Origin: Leadbetterella byssophila DSM 17132
GTDB lineage: Bacteria; Bacteroidota; Bacteroidia; Cytophagales; Spirosomataceae
Assembly: GCF_000166395.1 (NCBI RefSeq)
Contig: NC_014655.1
Location: 310,001 to 374,000 of the forward strand
Length of the DNA: 64,000 bases
Reading direction: 5' to 3'
Part shown: one piece after another, positions 16,875 to 26,446 of the stretch
Layout: each line of letters opens with the position of its first letter
How positions within the stretch are numbered: position 1 is the stretch's first letter
Program-made: the position numbers and the translations under genes
Notes under the pieces: model-generated
Told to the model about the DNA's origin: nothing
Seen by the model: only the letters and a program-made list of their open reading frames with translations
Database searches by the model: none

Positions 16875-18248
16875 CTATTCTTTAATGGCTATCATTTTTA
16901 CAAAGAACTCTTCCAGGAAAGTTCTTACGGCCTTGCTATGGTCTGAGTGAAAGCCATTTACAAATATAGAGAAAGCATATTTTTTTCCAAGGTTTGAGGT
17001 GAAATATCCAGCATAATTTCTACATCCTGAGATACTTCCACTTTTCATGCTGATCTTACCACCTGTATTTACGGCTACTGAACTAACTGTACCTTCTTTA
17101 CCTGCTATGGGAATAGTTTGTAAAAAGCGGTTTTGATCTTTCATCTTGAATAAGATGAGCGAGAGATTCTGAGTAGAAAGGGTATTCATGGGAGATAAAC
17201 CACTACCGTCAATAAATCTATGCGTACTTAGGTCTACTCCTTTTTCTTTCCAAAAGTCTTTCAGGAAGGTATCATAATCTGGAGCTTCTGCATCCCACAT
17301 GAAATTAGCTAAGCCGTCTGCAAATATGTTCACACTTCTGAAGTTTGTTTCCTTGCTGATTTCAAAAACATCTGGGGAAAGAATAGACCCTAGCTCCTCG
17401 TTTTGTAGATTTTCCGGGTAGATCTTGTTGTTGACACTGATTCCATTTTGACGTAGATAGCTACTCAGGCTATCGGTAAAGATTTTATTGACGTTCGGGA
17501 TGGCTCCTTTGATGGCGAAGTTCTTCGCATTCAAGGGTACTGATCCTATCATCAAGATCTCATTAGAGAAGGGAAGATTTAAAATATTCACTTGGTCTCC
17601 GCTACCGGCAGGTCCAGTAGTGACATGATTCTTGATTTTCCAAGCAGGGTCAAAGGGCTTGATGGAAGCTATTCCAGCAGGTTCTCCTATCTTAGTTCCA
17701 CCATTAAAGTATACCGTGTAAAGGTTTTCATGGAAGTTAAAAGGGGAAGCGAAAGCTCCGTAGTAGTTGCCTATATCTCCCACTAACCAGCCTAAGGGGA
17801 ATCTGGCTGTGTCGTTGTTCAACACTCGGATTTGTCCTTCAATGGTCTGGATCTCATTGTCTTTCAAGCTTTGTAAGACCTGTTCGAAAGGATTATTCTT
17901 GAATCTGTTTGAACCTAGGGAGGGGTCACCAATGCCCTCAATGAGCAAATCCCCTAAGATCTTTCCGCTGCTTACCCGACCGTTAGAATAGATCATGGTT
18001 TCAAATTTATAGGTAGGACCCAGATATTCCAAGGCCGTGGCGGTGGTGACCAACTTCAGCGTAGAGGCTGGAGGTAAATTGATTTCTGAGGCATGCGCGT
18101 ACACCTGCTCGCCGGAGTTCAAGGAGCGGATGCTAACTGACACTTGGATGCCTTCCTGGCCTTTAGCGCTTCTGAAGCTTTGGATATGCTTATTGATACC
18201 GGAGCTAAAAACGTTAAGTTGTAGGAGAATAAAACAGATCAACTTCAT
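16875..18248 (-). CDS. dacB: D-alanyl-D-alanine carboxypeptidase/endopeptidase, PBP4 type (S13)
   Basis: The S13 peptidase trims or cleaves peptidoglycan cross-links in the periplasm. The active-site motifs are visible: S-x-x-K in 'PPASTLKLVTTATALE', S-x-N in 'RSVNIFADGLA', and K-S/T-G in 'KMKSGSISGCRNYAGY'. The 'FIDGSGLSPMN' loop is also typical. The signal peptide is MKLICFILLQLNVFSSG, from the ATG at 18248. An in-frame ATG at 18296 would overlap the likely promoter of the divergent gene, so I reject it. It is followed at once by the UbiA-like gene. Confidence 0.88.
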   Translation of the reverse strand: MKLICFILLQLNVFSSGINKHIQSFRSAKGQEGIQVSVSIRSLNSGEQVYAHASEINLPPASTLKLVTTATALEYLGPTYKFETMIYSNGRVSSGKILGDLLIEGIGDPSLGSNRFKNNPFEQVLQSLKDNEIQTIEGQIRVLNNDTARFPLGWLVGDIGNYYGAFASPFNFHENLYTVYFNGGTKIGEPAGIASIKPFDPAWKIKNHVTTGPAGSGDQVNILNLPFSNEILMIGSVPLNAKNFAIKGAIPNVNKIFTDSLSSYLRQNGISVNNKIYPENLQNEELGSILSPDVFEISKETNFRSVNIFADGLANFMWDAEAPDYDTFLKDFWKEKGVDLSTHRFIDGSGLSPMNTLSTQNLSLILFKMKDQNRFLQTIPIAGKEGTVSSVAVNTGGKISMKSGSISGCRNYAGYFTSNLGKKYAFSIFVNGFHSDHSKAVRTFLEEFFVKMIAIKE

Positions 18249-18280
18249 AAGTATATTCACGAAAATGCCCGCCAATATAG

Positions 18281-18288
18281 TATCTTTG
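18281..18288 (+). promoter_or_regulatory. Putative -7 promoter element
   Basis: TATCTTTG fits the TAnnTTTG -7 consensus, 34 bp before the ATG of the beta-CASP gene. I find no good TTTG at the -33 position, so this is a weak call. It lies in the divergent gap with dacB. Confidence 0.4.
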
Positions 18289-18322
18289 TATTTCATTAAG
18301 AATAAAAGAGCTCTTTAAACTT

Positions 18323-19744
18323 ATGAAGCTAACATTTTATGGTGCGGCCCAGAAAGTGGCGGGGAGCATGTTTCTTCTGGAGTTTGAAGATGGATATCAG
18401 GCTCTAATCGACTGTGGGTCAGAGGTAGAAGGGAACCCTAGGCTTACAGAGGAAGAGTTTAGATACGGAAATTTTCCTTTTGATGCCTCTAGAGTTAATG
18501 TAGTCATTCTGACGCATGCTCATATTGATCATTCAGGGCAGATACCTAATTTATATCAGGACGGATTTGAAGGACAGGTACTTTGTACCAGTCCTACCAT
18601 GGATCTTACAGAAGTGCTGCTTTATGATGCGGCGAGCTTGAATGCCCGTGTGGTAAAAAGCGTGGAGAAGAGTCATAGGAAATCCAAGAAGTGGAAGAGC
18701 AAAGAAACCCAAGGCCTGTATTTGAATAGACAAGTGGAGGAGGCCATGGAGAATTTTGTGCCTATAGCCTTTGAACAAAGATTCAAATTTAAAGATGATG
18801 GTTTCGTGACCTTTTACCCTGCTGGACACCTGCTTGGCGCGGCTCACGTAGTCCTAGAAGTGAAGGAAGGAGGAGAATGGAAGAAGATAGGATTCTCAGG
18901 GGATATAGGTAGGAAGAATTTTACCCTGCTAGTGGATCCTAAACCAATTCCTCAAGTGGACTACCTAGTAATGGAGTCTACATATGGTCAAAGGAATCAC
19001 GAGGATAGTGGAGATCCTGCGGAGATATTAGGAGAAATCATTCAAGCCGCCTGTGTGGATGTGAAGGGGCGTCTTATAGTACCTGCCTTCAGTGTGGGGA
19101 GAACGCAGTGTTTACTGTACACTTTGAATAGATTGTATTATGACAAAGGTATTAGTCCTATCAAAGTATTTACAGATAGTCCGCTAGCAAAAGCCAGTAC
19201 AAAGATCTATGAGAAATACAGGAACCGCTTAAACAAAGAGGCCCAGGAGTTTTTTGAAGAGACAGATTCTTTGTTTGACTTTGAGAACCTACACTATTTG
19301 GAGTCCAATAAGGAAAGCCAATTGGTTTCAACGCATGCAGAGCCCTGTATTATCATCAGTTCTTCCGGAATGATCAAGGGAGGAAGGGTGGAATACCACA
19401 TAGAAAAGAACATTGAAAACCCTTACGCAACGATATTGATGGTGGGATATGCGAACGAAGATTCTGTAGGAGGGAAGTTACTTTCCGGGGAACAGCGTCA
19501 ATTGCATATCCGAAACAAGAAGCTTGAGGTAAACGCAAAAATTAAGAAAACGGATATTTTTAGTGGTCACGGAGACCGTGATGACCTCCTTGCATTCGCC
19601 AAAATTCAAAAGCCTGAACTCTTAAAAAAACTCTTTTTAGTTCATGGAGATTTGAATGCTATGCTTAATTTTAAGCAAATTTTGAATGAGAGTGGATACG
19701 AGGATGTGGAGTTACCGGCTCGGTATCAGACCTTTGAATTGTAA
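18323..19744 (+). CDS. MBL-fold/beta-CASP RNase-type metallohydrolase
   Basis: The 473-residue protein has the metallo-beta-lactamase HxHxDH motif as 'LTHAHIDHSGQIP', a further His in 'PAGHLLGAAHVV', and Asp in 'IGFSGDIGRKN'. A beta-CASP insert follows, with 'ESTYGQRNHED', 'VPAFSVGRTQCLLYTLNRL' and 'VFTDSPLA'. The C-terminal RMMBL part has 'DIFSGHGDRDDLL' and 'LVHGD'. Bacterial members of this family are RNA nucleases resembling CPSF73. It is cytosolic and 9 bp upstream of accA. Confidence 0.9.
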   Translation: MKLTFYGAAQKVAGSMFLLEFEDGYQALIDCGSEVEGNPRLTEEEFRYGNFPFDASRVNVVILTHAHIDHSGQIPNLYQDGFEGQVLCTSPTMDLTEVLLYDAASLNARVVKSVEKSHRKSKKWKSKETQGLYLNRQVEEAMENFVPIAFEQRFKFKDDGFVTFYPAGHLLGAAHVVLEVKEGGEWKKIGFSGDIGRKNFTLLVDPKPIPQVDYLVMESTYGQRNHEDSGDPAEILGEIIQAACVDVKGRLIVPAFSVGRTQCLLYTLNRLYYDKGISPIKVFTDSPLAKASTKIYEKYRNRLNKEAQEFFEETDSLFDFENLHYLESNKESQLVSTHAEPCIIISSSGMIKGGRVEYHIEKNIENPYATILMVGYANEDSVGGKLLSGEQRQLHIRNKKLEVNAKIKKTDIFSGHGDRDDLLAFAKIQKPELLKKLFLVHGDLNAMLNFKQILNESGYEDVELPARYQTFEL

Positions 19745-19753
19745 AAATTACAC

Positions 19754-20707
19754 ATGAGAACATTACTAGAGTTCGAAAAACCCATAGCAGAATTGGAAGC
19801 CAAATTGGAAGACATGAAGAAATTGGCCAATGATAATAATGTGGACGTGAGTGATGCCGTAAGGAACCTCAATGCTGCTATTGAAACATTGAGAACCGAG
19901 ACCTTTCAGAATCTTACCCGTTGGCAAAGAGTGCAGCTATCTAGACACCCGGACAGACCTTATACCTTAGATTACATAGAGCGTATATGTGAAGAATTTC
20001 ACGAATTACACGGAGACAGAACCGTAAGGGATGATCCGGCTATCGTAGGAGGTATGGCAAAGATTAACGGCAAGAGTGTCATGATCATAGGCCAGCAGAA
20101 AGGTAGAAAGACCAAAGAGCGTCAGCATCGCAACTTTGGTATGGCCAATCCGGAAGGATACCGCAAGGCCCTTCGTCTGATGAAGATGGCTGAGAAATTC
20201 AATATGCCTATCGTAACCTTGATAGATACTCCGGGTGCTTTCCCAGGGCTTGAGGCAGAGGAGAGAGGACAGGGAGAAGCCATTGCTAGAAACTTAAAAG
20301 AAATGATGACCCTTAAAGTGCCTGTGATCTGTATAGTGATAGGCGAAGGTGCATCAGGTGGAGCATTAGGTATAGGCATAGGTGATAGAGTACTGATGTT
20401 AGAAAACTCCTGGTATTCTGTGATTTCTCCAGAGAACTGTTCTACTATCCTATGGAGAACCTGGGAGTTCAAAGAGCAGGCTGCTGAAGCATTGAAACTA
20501 ACGGCTACAGATATGAAAGCGAATGGCTTAGTGGACGGTATAATTCCTGAACCACTAGGTGGAGCTCATTTGAAATGGGACGAGATGGCTACTATTCTGA
20601 AGAATACCATTTTGAAAGAAATCAAAGACTTAGAAAAGAAATCTCCAGCTAAAAGGATCTCAGAGCGTATAGATAAATTCTGCGCTATGGGAGTAGTGAT
20701 TGAGTAA
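19754..20707 (+). CDS. accA: Acetyl-CoA carboxylase carboxyltransferase subunit alpha
   Basis: The 317-residue protein matches AccA throughout: '[18 protein letters not shown]' at the start, '[33 protein letters not shown]', '[41 protein letters not shown]', '[26 protein letters not shown]' and '[31 protein letters not shown]'. It carries out the carboxyl-transfer half-reaction that makes malonyl-CoA for fatty-acid synthesis, together with AccD and biotin-carboxylase parts encoded elsewhere. The next gene follows after one base. Confidence 0.97.
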   Translation: MRTLLEFEKPIAELEAKLEDMKKLANDNNVDVSDAVRNLNAAIETLRTETFQNLTRWQRVQLSRHPDRPYTLDYIERICEEFHELHGDRTVRDDPAIVGGMAKINGKSVMIIGQQKGRKTKERQHRNFGMANPEGYRKALRLMKMAEKFNMPIVTLIDTPGAFPGLEAEERGQGEAIARNLKEMMTLKVPVICIVIGEGASGGALGIGIGDRVLMLENSWYSVISPENCSTILWRTWEFKEQAAEALKLTATDMKANGLVDGIIPEPLGGAHLKWDEMATILKNTILKEIKDLEKKSPAKRISERIDKFCAMGVVIE

Positions 20708-20708
20708 T

Positions 20709-21335
20709 ATGCCGGCAAAAACCAAAGCCGTAGTGTTTGACTTCGGCAATGTGATCATACCCATTGATCTTGAAAGAACTTTTCAAGCCTTTGCTGACTT
20801 AACCTTTAAGTCTAAGGAAAGGATCAAGGAGCTTTTTGCCCAAGCCGAACTTTTCAAAAAATACGAAACCGGATTTTATTCCGACGACGAATTCAGAGAC
20901 GTGGTACGCCAGACCTTGAGCTATCCTTTGAACGATCAAGAGATAGACGAGGCCTGGAATGCCCTGCTCTTAGAAATACCAAAGGAGAGAATTGACTACT
21001 TAGAAAGGTTAAAGTTTGATATCCCCATTTATCTGCTATCTAATACCAATTCCCTACATATAGAGTATTGCCAGCAATATTTCCGACAAGCATTTGGTAT
21101 TGCAAACTTTACCAAACTCTTTGAAAAGGCCTTTCTTTCTTATGAAATGGGCCTTTGGAAACCGGATTATGCCATCTATCATCAAGTAATTAATGAAATA
21201 GGTGTTAAACCGGAAGAGATTCTGTTTCTGGATGATAATCCGGATAATGTGGAGGCCGCTAATGAAGTGGGCATTCGTGCTGTTCAGATTTCTCCCCATG
21301 AATCCTTCACAACGCTTCTGCCTAATTTATTGTGA
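20709..21335 (+). CDS. HAD-family hydrolase (YihX-like phosphatase)
   Basis: The HAD fold is clear: motif I is 'VVFDFGNVIIPID' (the first Asp is the nucleophile), motif II Ser/Thr is in 'YLLSNTN', motif III Lys is in 'GLWKPD', and motif IV is 'ILFLDDNPDNVEAA'. The helical cap between residues ~20 and 90 places it with subfamily I, like YihX or 2-haloacid-dehalogenase-type phosphatases. The ATG at 20709 comes one base after the accA stop. An in-frame TTG at 20700 is possible but less likely. The substrate is unknown. Confidence 0.87.
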   Translation: MPAKTKAVVFDFGNVIIPIDLERTFQAFADLTFKSKERIKELFAQAELFKKYETGFYSDDEFRDVVRQTLSYPLNDQEIDEAWNALLLEIPKERIDYLERLKFDIPIYLLSNTNSLHIEYCQQYFRQAFGIANFTKLFEKAFLSYEMGLWKPDYAIYHQVINEIGVKPEEILFLDDNPDNVEAANEVGIRAVQISPHESFTTLLPNLL

Positions 21336-22444
21336 AGAAATACCGTACCCATATTCTCCTCTTTTTGGCTAGCGTATTAACCACTACTTTAGCCGGGGCG
21401 GAATGGATATATGGGAAGGCGTTTCTAAACGGGGAAATGGGCATGGATCATTTTAAAGAAGGATTCAAGTTCTCCATTCCCTTTTTGCTTTTCTTGACTA
21501 CCCATGAGTTTGGACACTATTTTGCGGCTCAATGGAAGAAGATAAAGGTCACCTTGCCGTACTATATTCCTGGGTGGATAGGGATCATTATGTCCATAGG
21601 AACCTTTGGGGCATTTATAAGAATCAAAGATCCGGTTTATTCCCGAAAGGATTTCTTTGATATCGGCATAGCGGGGCCCTTAGCCGGAGCCGTAGTAGCT
21701 TTGGTTTGTTTGTACTTTGGGTTTCAGTACATGCCTGGAGACGAATACATCTATGGCATTCATCCTGAATATCAATCTTATCCCGGAGATTATAGAGAGC
21801 TTTTGGATAAGAATGCCAGTGCCTTTGAAGCCATAACCTTAGGGAAAAGCATGCTGTATTCATTTATGGAAAACACCTTTGGTAATCCCGACTTGCTTCC
21901 TCACCCTTATGAACTTTCTCATTATCCCCTGATTCTGGCAGGATTTCTGGGATTGCTTTTTACCGCCATTAATTTACTGCCCATAGGTCAACTTGACGGG
22001 GGGCACATCTTGTATGGGTTAGTGGGACCTAAAGCCTTTCGAGTGATTTCTCCTTCGGCGTTGGTGTTGCTGGTAGGGTATTCCGGCCTGGGGATGTTTC
22101 AGGTACAGGAATGGGCTGCTGGCGCTGACTATCTTCTTTATTTGCAGTTTTTCCTGTATGTATACTTTGTATACTTATGTTTTTCCAAGATATTTACCAA
22201 TAGAACAAGCAACTGGATTTTGACTTTGGCCGTAGTGCTGTGTCAGCTTCTTCTTACTCAATGGCAACCTGGCATTATGGGCTATCCCGGGTTTTTAGCC
22301 TTTGGCTTCCTGATAGGTAGAGTGCTGGGAGTGTATCATCCACCTACATTTGATGTTGGGCCTTTGGGGTGGGGAAGACAGATCCTGGGCTGGTTAGCTA
22401 TGTTACTGTTCGTACTTTGTTTTATACCCTATCCCATTTCCTAA
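21332..22444 (+). CDS. Site-2 protease family membrane metalloprotease (M50)
   Basis: The 370-residue polytopic protein has the zinc-binding motif HEFGH in 'LFLTTHEFGHYFAA' (about residue 60) and the second M50 motif 'NLLPIGQLDGGHILYGL' holding the third ligand Asp. About eight membrane helices are visible, with no PDZ domain. It belongs to the PDZ-less S2P branch often seen near lipid genes. It starts with GTG in a GTGA overlap with the HAD gene stop and is followed directly by the PlsC-like gene. Its substrate is unknown. Confidence 0.88.
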   Translation: MKKYRTHILLFLASVLTTTLAGAEWIYGKAFLNGEMGMDHFKEGFKFSIPFLLFLTTHEFGHYFAAQWKKIKVTLPYYIPGWIGIIMSIGTFGAFIRIKDPVYSRKDFFDIGIAGPLAGAVVALVCLYFGFQYMPGDEYIYGIHPEYQSYPGDYRELLDKNASAFEAITLGKSMLYSFMENTFGNPDLLPHPYELSHYPLILAGFLGLLFTAINLLPIGQLDGGHILYGLVGPKAFRVISPSALVLLVGYSGLGMFQVQEWAAGADYLLYLQFFLYVYFVYLCFSKIFTNRTSNWILTLAVVLCQLLLTQWQPGIMGYPGFLAFGFLIGRVLGVYHPPTFDVGPLGWGRQILGWLAMLLFVLCFIPYPIS

Positions 22445-23014
22445 ATGGAAGCATTATACATTTGGTGGTTCAAGTCCAAAGGATGGAAGATCATCGGAGA
22501 TATAGATCCGGGCTTGAAGAAGGCCATGATCGCTGTGGCTCCGCATTGGAAAAGTGAAGATTTCTTTGTGGGACTGGCTTCCAGGGCGCTCCTGAAAAGA
22601 AGGATTTCTTTTTTTGGGAAAGCGGAGCTCTTTAAGCCTCCCTTTGGTTTTATATTCAGAGCTTTGGGTGGAATACCTGTGGATAGAACGAGAAAGGGGA
22701 ATTTGGTTGAGCAGCAGATCTATACCATCAAGGGCTTAGACGAGGCTTTGATATCTTTGGCTCCTGAAGGAACAAGAAAAGATGTGGGGCGCCTACGTTC
22801 CGGATTCTATTATATAGCCGTAGGGGCAGAGATGCCCATTATTAGAGTGGGTTTTGATTATGAGAGGAAGGAAGTGCTTATAGCTGAACCCTTCTATCCC
22901 AGCGGGGATTTTAAGAAAGATATGATGACGTACTTTGTGCCTTTCTATGAGAGAATTGGCGGACCACAGAAGTCCTGGATAGCACGTTATAGAGAAGGAA
23001 TTTTTGATCATTAA
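22445..23014 (+). CDS. 1-acyl-sn-glycerol-3-phosphate acyltransferase-like protein
   Basis: The 189-residue PlsC-superfamily protein has the catalytic HX4D box as 'APHWKSEDFF' and the substrate-binding 'PEGTRKD' motif, with 'FFGKAELFKPPFGFIFRALGGIPVDR' in between. The His-Trp variant of the box is common in a soluble PlsC-like branch. It should transfer acyl groups to a lysophospholipid or ornithine-lipid-type acceptor. The start codon comes directly after the protease stop (zero spacing), so the genes are one transcript. Confidence 0.87.
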   Translation: MEALYIWWFKSKGWKIIGDIDPGLKKAMIAVAPHWKSEDFFVGLASRALLKRRISFFGKAELFKPPFGFIFRALGGIPVDRTRKGNLVEQQIYTIKGLDEALISLAPEGTRKDVGRLRSGFYYIAVGAEMPIIRVGFDYERKEVLIAEPFYPSGDFKKDMMTYFVPFYERIGGPQKSWIARYREGIFDH

Positions 23015-23021
23015 ACGATAA

Positions 23022-24197
23022 ATGGAAATGAAGAAACAGACAAAGGTTATCAAGATTCAGTCTGAACGGACACACAACAGAGAGAATTCTACCCCGCTAT
23101 ACCTGACCAGCAGTTTTTGCTACGAAGATGCAGCACAAGGAAAAGATCTCTTTGATGGAACACTAGAGGGAAACATTTATTCCCGCTTTTCTAATCCTAC
23201 TGTACAGGAGTTCGTAGATAAGATCTGTGTACTGGAAGAATTAGAAGACGGAGTAGCCACAGGGACGGGTATGGCAGCGGTGTTTGCATGTTTTGGGGCG
23301 CATCTTTCTGCAGGTGACCATTTGGTTTCTTCAAAAGCATTGTTTGGTTCTTCTCACCAGATTATCACTCAGATCCTGGTGAAATGGGGGATTAGCTACA
23401 CATATGTTGATGCTTCCGCACCGGAATCAGAATGGGAAGCGGCCATTCAGGAGAATACTAAGATGATCTACTTAGAGACTCCTTCTAACCCCGGACTTGA
23501 AATCGTGGATTTGGAGATGATAGGCAGACTTGCGAAGAAGCATGATTTAATCTATTGTATAGACAATTGCTTTGCAACACCAGTATTGCAGGTTCCAAGC
23601 CAATTTGGCGCCAACCTGGTTTTACACTCGGCGACCAAGTTTATGGATGGTCAAGGGCGTGTTCTAGGTGGAGTAGTGGTAGGTACCAAAGAATTGATAG
23701 AAAAAGTGAGATTCTTCACCCGTCAAACCGGACCGGCTTTATCTCCTTTCAATGCTTGGGTATTATCCAAAAGTTTGGAAACCTTGCATTTGAGAATGGA
23801 AAGACATTGTAGTAATGCCCTTGCTTTGGCTACTGCTCTTGAAAAAGTGGAAGGAGTAAAGCAAGTGAATTACCCTTTCCTTGATTCTTTTAAGCAAAAG
23901 GATTTGGCTAAAAAGCAGATGAGTGCCGGTGGAGCCTTAGTTACATTTGAATTAGAAGGTGGATTTGAGAGAGTAGTTAGATTTACCAAATTACTTACTA
24001 TTCCTTCTTTGACTTCAAATCTAGGGGATAGCAGAACCACCATTACCAATCCATTTACGACTACGCATTCCAAGGTGCCAACCGAAGATAAATACGGTTT
24101 AGGCATCTATGAAGGTAGCATGCGCGTATCCGTAGGTTTGGAAGATATAGATGACCTTATTCAAGACTTTACTCAAGCCATCCTTGGTTCAAAATAA
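23022..24197 (+). CDS. metZ: O-succinylhomoserine sulfhydrylase / trans-sulfuration PLP enzyme
   Basis: The 391-residue Cys/Met-metabolism PLP enzyme shows 'NIYSRFSNPTVQEFVDKICVLEELEDGVATGTGMAAV', 'TPSNPGLEIVDLEMI', 'CIDNCFATPVLQVPSQFGANLVLHSATKFMDGQGRVLGG' (the PLP Lys in HSATKF), and 'SLTSNLGDSRTTITNPFTTTHSKV'. The wording is closest to the O-succinylhomoserine sulfhydrylase group (MetZ), which makes homocysteine from an activated homoserine and sulfide. Cystathionine gamma-synthase or lyase are alternatives. It ends convergently with the DUF2461 gene. Confidence 0.85.
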   Translation: MEMKKQTKVIKIQSERTHNRENSTPLYLTSSFCYEDAAQGKDLFDGTLEGNIYSRFSNPTVQEFVDKICVLEELEDGVATGTGMAAVFACFGAHLSAGDHLVSSKALFGSSHQIITQILVKWGISYTYVDASAPESEWEAAIQENTKMIYLETPSNPGLEIVDLEMIGRLAKKHDLIYCIDNCFATPVLQVPSQFGANLVLHSATKFMDGQGRVLGGVVVGTKELIEKVRFFTRQTGPALSPFNAWVLSKSLETLHLRMERHCSNALALATALEKVEGVKQVNYPFLDSFKQKDLAKKQMSAGGALVTFELEGGFERVVRFTKLLTIPSLTSNLGDSRTTITNPFTTTHSKVPTEDKYGLGIYEGSMRVSVGLEDIDDLIQDFTQAILGSK

Positions 24198-24201
24198 TAG
24201 T

Positions 24202-24864
24202 TTACCCTTCGTAGAGGATTTCATTCAGATAATCTACGAAGGGCTTTAATCTCTCTATGTGTTTCAGCAAGTTTTCTTTGAAATCAGGAGAAAGTACTTC
24301 TTCGTTAGTGAACTTTTTCATAAAGAACAGGGATTTGTATTTGAGCAGATGGATCTCCGGATGATCTTCTGCATAGCCTTTAGGTGCACGTTTGAGTTGT
24401 TCACCGTGTACCAGTGGAAAGTGTTTTTTGAATTCTGAATCCTCAATAATGTTTTTAAGTTCTTCCGGATTGTAGTCGATCTCTTGTCGGAACGTAGCCA
24501 ATTCCTCTGCAGTAGGGTTCCAGATTCCGGCACCCAAGAAGGTTTCCTGATCTTGGAGATGGAAATAGTAGTCTATTTTTCCTGAATTCTTACCGTTTTC
24601 TCCGAATGCAGCGGCCAGATGTATCTTATACGGTTTCTTGTCTTTGGAGAATCTCACATCTCTGTAGATGCGGAATATGCAGTCTTTGATCTGGGTATCA
24701 TAGTATTTTGGCTCCACCTCTTTTAGCTCCTTAAGGATGCTGTCAGAGAATTGGGTGAAGTTGTCTTTTGCAGCTTCAAATTCCGATTTATGTTCCTGGA
24801 ACCATTCCCTGGTGTTATTATCCGTTAGCGCTCTTAAAAAAGCGAAAGTTGAAGCCTTGATCAT
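24202..24864 (-). CDS. DUF2461 family protein
   Basis: The 220-residue protein matches DUF2461 along its length: 'TFAFLRALTDNNTREWFQEHKSEFEAAK', 'IFRIYRDVRFSKDKKPYKIHLAAAFG', 'YYFHLQDQETFLGAGIWNPTAEELATFRQEIDYNPEEL', 'LKRAPKGYAEDHPEIHLLKYKSLFF'. The family is widespread and its function is not established. It lies between metZ and trpS, divergent to trpS. Confidence 0.9.
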   Translation of the reverse strand: MIKASTFAFLRALTDNNTREWFQEHKSEFEAAKDNFTQFSDSILKELKEVEPKYYDTQIKDCIFRIYRDVRFSKDKKPYKIHLAAAFGENGKNSGKIDYYFHLQDQETFLGAGIWNPTAEELATFRQEIDYNPEELKNIIEDSEFKKHFPLVHGEQLKRAPKGYAEDHPEIHLLKYKSLFFMKKFTNEEVLSPDFKENLLKHIERLKPFVDYLNEILYEG

Positions 24865-24920
24865 GTATTTTCTATATTTTTGTGAAATATATTGTAGAAT
24901 CGAATTTTATCCAAAGGAGT

Positions 24921-25895
24921 ATGGCGAGAATATTGACGGGGATCCAAGCTACGGGTCGCCCCCACTTAGGAAACATCCTTGGGGCTATTGAACCGGCTGT
25001 GGCTCTATCAAAGAAACCGGAAAACGAATCCTATTTATTTATTGCTGATTTACATTCTCTTACTACCATAAAAGATCCGCAGGTGCTTGTAGAAAATACC
25101 CGGGCGGTGGCATGTGCATGGCTAGCTTGCGGATTAGATCCGGAGAAATCCTTTTTCTATAGACAATCCAGATTGGCGCCATACCATACGGAATTGATGT
25201 GGTATTTGAACTGTCTTACTCCTTATCCTATGCTTGCGAATGCTCATTCGTTTAAGGATAAGTCGGAAAAGCTTTCTGACGTGAATGCAGGTTTATTTAC
25301 CTATCCGGTTTTGATGACAGCGGATATCATCCTGTATCAGGCGGATTTTGTGCCGGTAGGAAAGGATCAAAAGCAACATTTAGAGATAGCTAAGGATATA
25401 GCGGAAGTCTTTAACCGAGTATACGGTGAGGTCTTTAAGATCCCAGCGCCTTTTATTAATGAAGAGGTGATGACCATTCCGGGCATTGACGGAGCGAAGA
25501 TGAGTAAGTCGTACAACAACTACATTGACATCTTCCTTCCTGAGAACGAGTTGAACAAGGTAGTGAAGAAGATCGTTTCTGATGCAACTCCTCTGGAAGA
25601 GCCTAAGAATCCGGATACGGACAATACCTTCAAGATATTTAGTTTGGTGGGGACACCTGAGCAGGTGGAGACCATGCGTCAAAATTACCTTGCCGGTGGA
25701 TACGGTTACGGTCATGCGAAGAAAGAGTTGTTTGAAACCTTATTGACCCGTTTTGCCAAGCACAGAGAAATCTATAATTATTACTTTAACGACACTGAAG
25801 CACTGGAAAAGCAGTTGAGAATAGGAGAGGAGAAGGTAGAAGAGGTAGCGCGTAAGACCATGGAAGAAGTGCGTAAGGTTATGAAATTCTTGTAA
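24921..25895 (+). CDS. trpS: Tryptophan--tRNA ligase
   Basis: The 324-residue class I aminoacyl-tRNA synthetase has its HIGH-type signature as 'TGRPHLGNILGAI' and its KMSKS loop as 'GAKMSKSYNNYIDIF'. I take the ATG at 24921 because it begins the conserved MARILTGIQATG and has AAAGGAG just upstream, one of the few good Shine-Dalgarno sequences here. A start 13 codons earlier is less likely. Its TAA stop overlaps the next ATG (TAATG). Confidence 0.96.
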   Translation: MARILTGIQATGRPHLGNILGAIEPAVALSKKPENESYLFIADLHSLTTIKDPQVLVENTRAVACAWLACGLDPEKSFFYRQSRLAPYHTELMWYLNCLTPYPMLANAHSFKDKSEKLSDVNAGLFTYPVLMTADIILYQADFVPVGKDQKQHLEIAKDIAEVFNRVYGEVFKIPAPFINEEVMTIPGIDGAKMSKSYNNYIDIFLPENELNKVVKKIVSDATPLEEPKNPDTDNTFKIFSLVGTPEQVETMRQNYLAGGYGYGHAKKELFETLLTRFAKHREIYNYYFNDTEALEKQLRIGEEKVEEVARKTMEEVRKVMKFL

Positions 25896-26446
25896 TGGAA
25901 AGCCTACTGGATTGGGATAAGCAGTTGTTCATCTTTTTGAACGGCTACCATACTCCTTTTTGGGATAAATTCTTTTTGATTTATACCAATGCCAAGTCAT
26001 GGATACCCGTGGTATTGATTCTGTTGGTGATGCTTTTTCGAAGTTTTCACTGGAAGCAGGCTTTGGTGTTTGTGGCTCTAATAGCAATAGGAGTAGGGGT
26101 TAGTGATTATGTCGCTTCTGGCATTATGAAGCCTAATTTCGCCCGACTGCGCCCTTGTCACGACTATCTGAACGAGATGATCTTAGTAGGAAATTGTGGA
26201 GGCAAATACGGTTTTGCTTCTTCCCATGCGGCTAATGCCTTTGGAATATTTATGGGCTTTAGTTTGGTCTTTTCTGAAAACAAGCGATTGTTCTGGGTGC
26301 TGTTAGCCTGGGCTACCTTGATGGGATATTCCCGCATCTATGTGGGGGTTCACCATCCTGGTGATGTGATCGTAGGGGCGCTGATAGGCATTTTAGTCCC
26401 TCAGATTATTTTCTATCTTTATAAGAAAATAAAACTCAAATCATGA
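25895..26446 (+). CDS. PAP2 superfamily membrane phosphatase
   Basis: The 183-residue protein has about five membrane helices and the three PAP2 motifs: 'KPNFARLRP', 'GFASSHAAN' (PSGH variant, with the catalytic His) and 'SRIYVGVHHPGDV'. Members dephosphorylate lipid phosphates such as undecaprenyl pyrophosphate or phosphatidic acid on the outer face of the inner membrane. A role in undecaprenyl-phosphate recycling is plausible but not shown. It is coupled to trpS by TAATG and to the next gene by ATGA. Confidence 0.9.
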   Translation: MESLLDWDKQLFIFLNGYHTPFWDKFFLIYTNAKSWIPVVLILLVMLFRSFHWKQALVFVALIAIGVGVSDYVASGIMKPNFARLRPCHDYLNEMILVGNCGGKYGFASSHAANAFGIFMGFSLVFSENKRLFWVLLAWATLMGYSRIYVGVHHPGDVIVGALIGILVPQIIFYLYKKIKLKS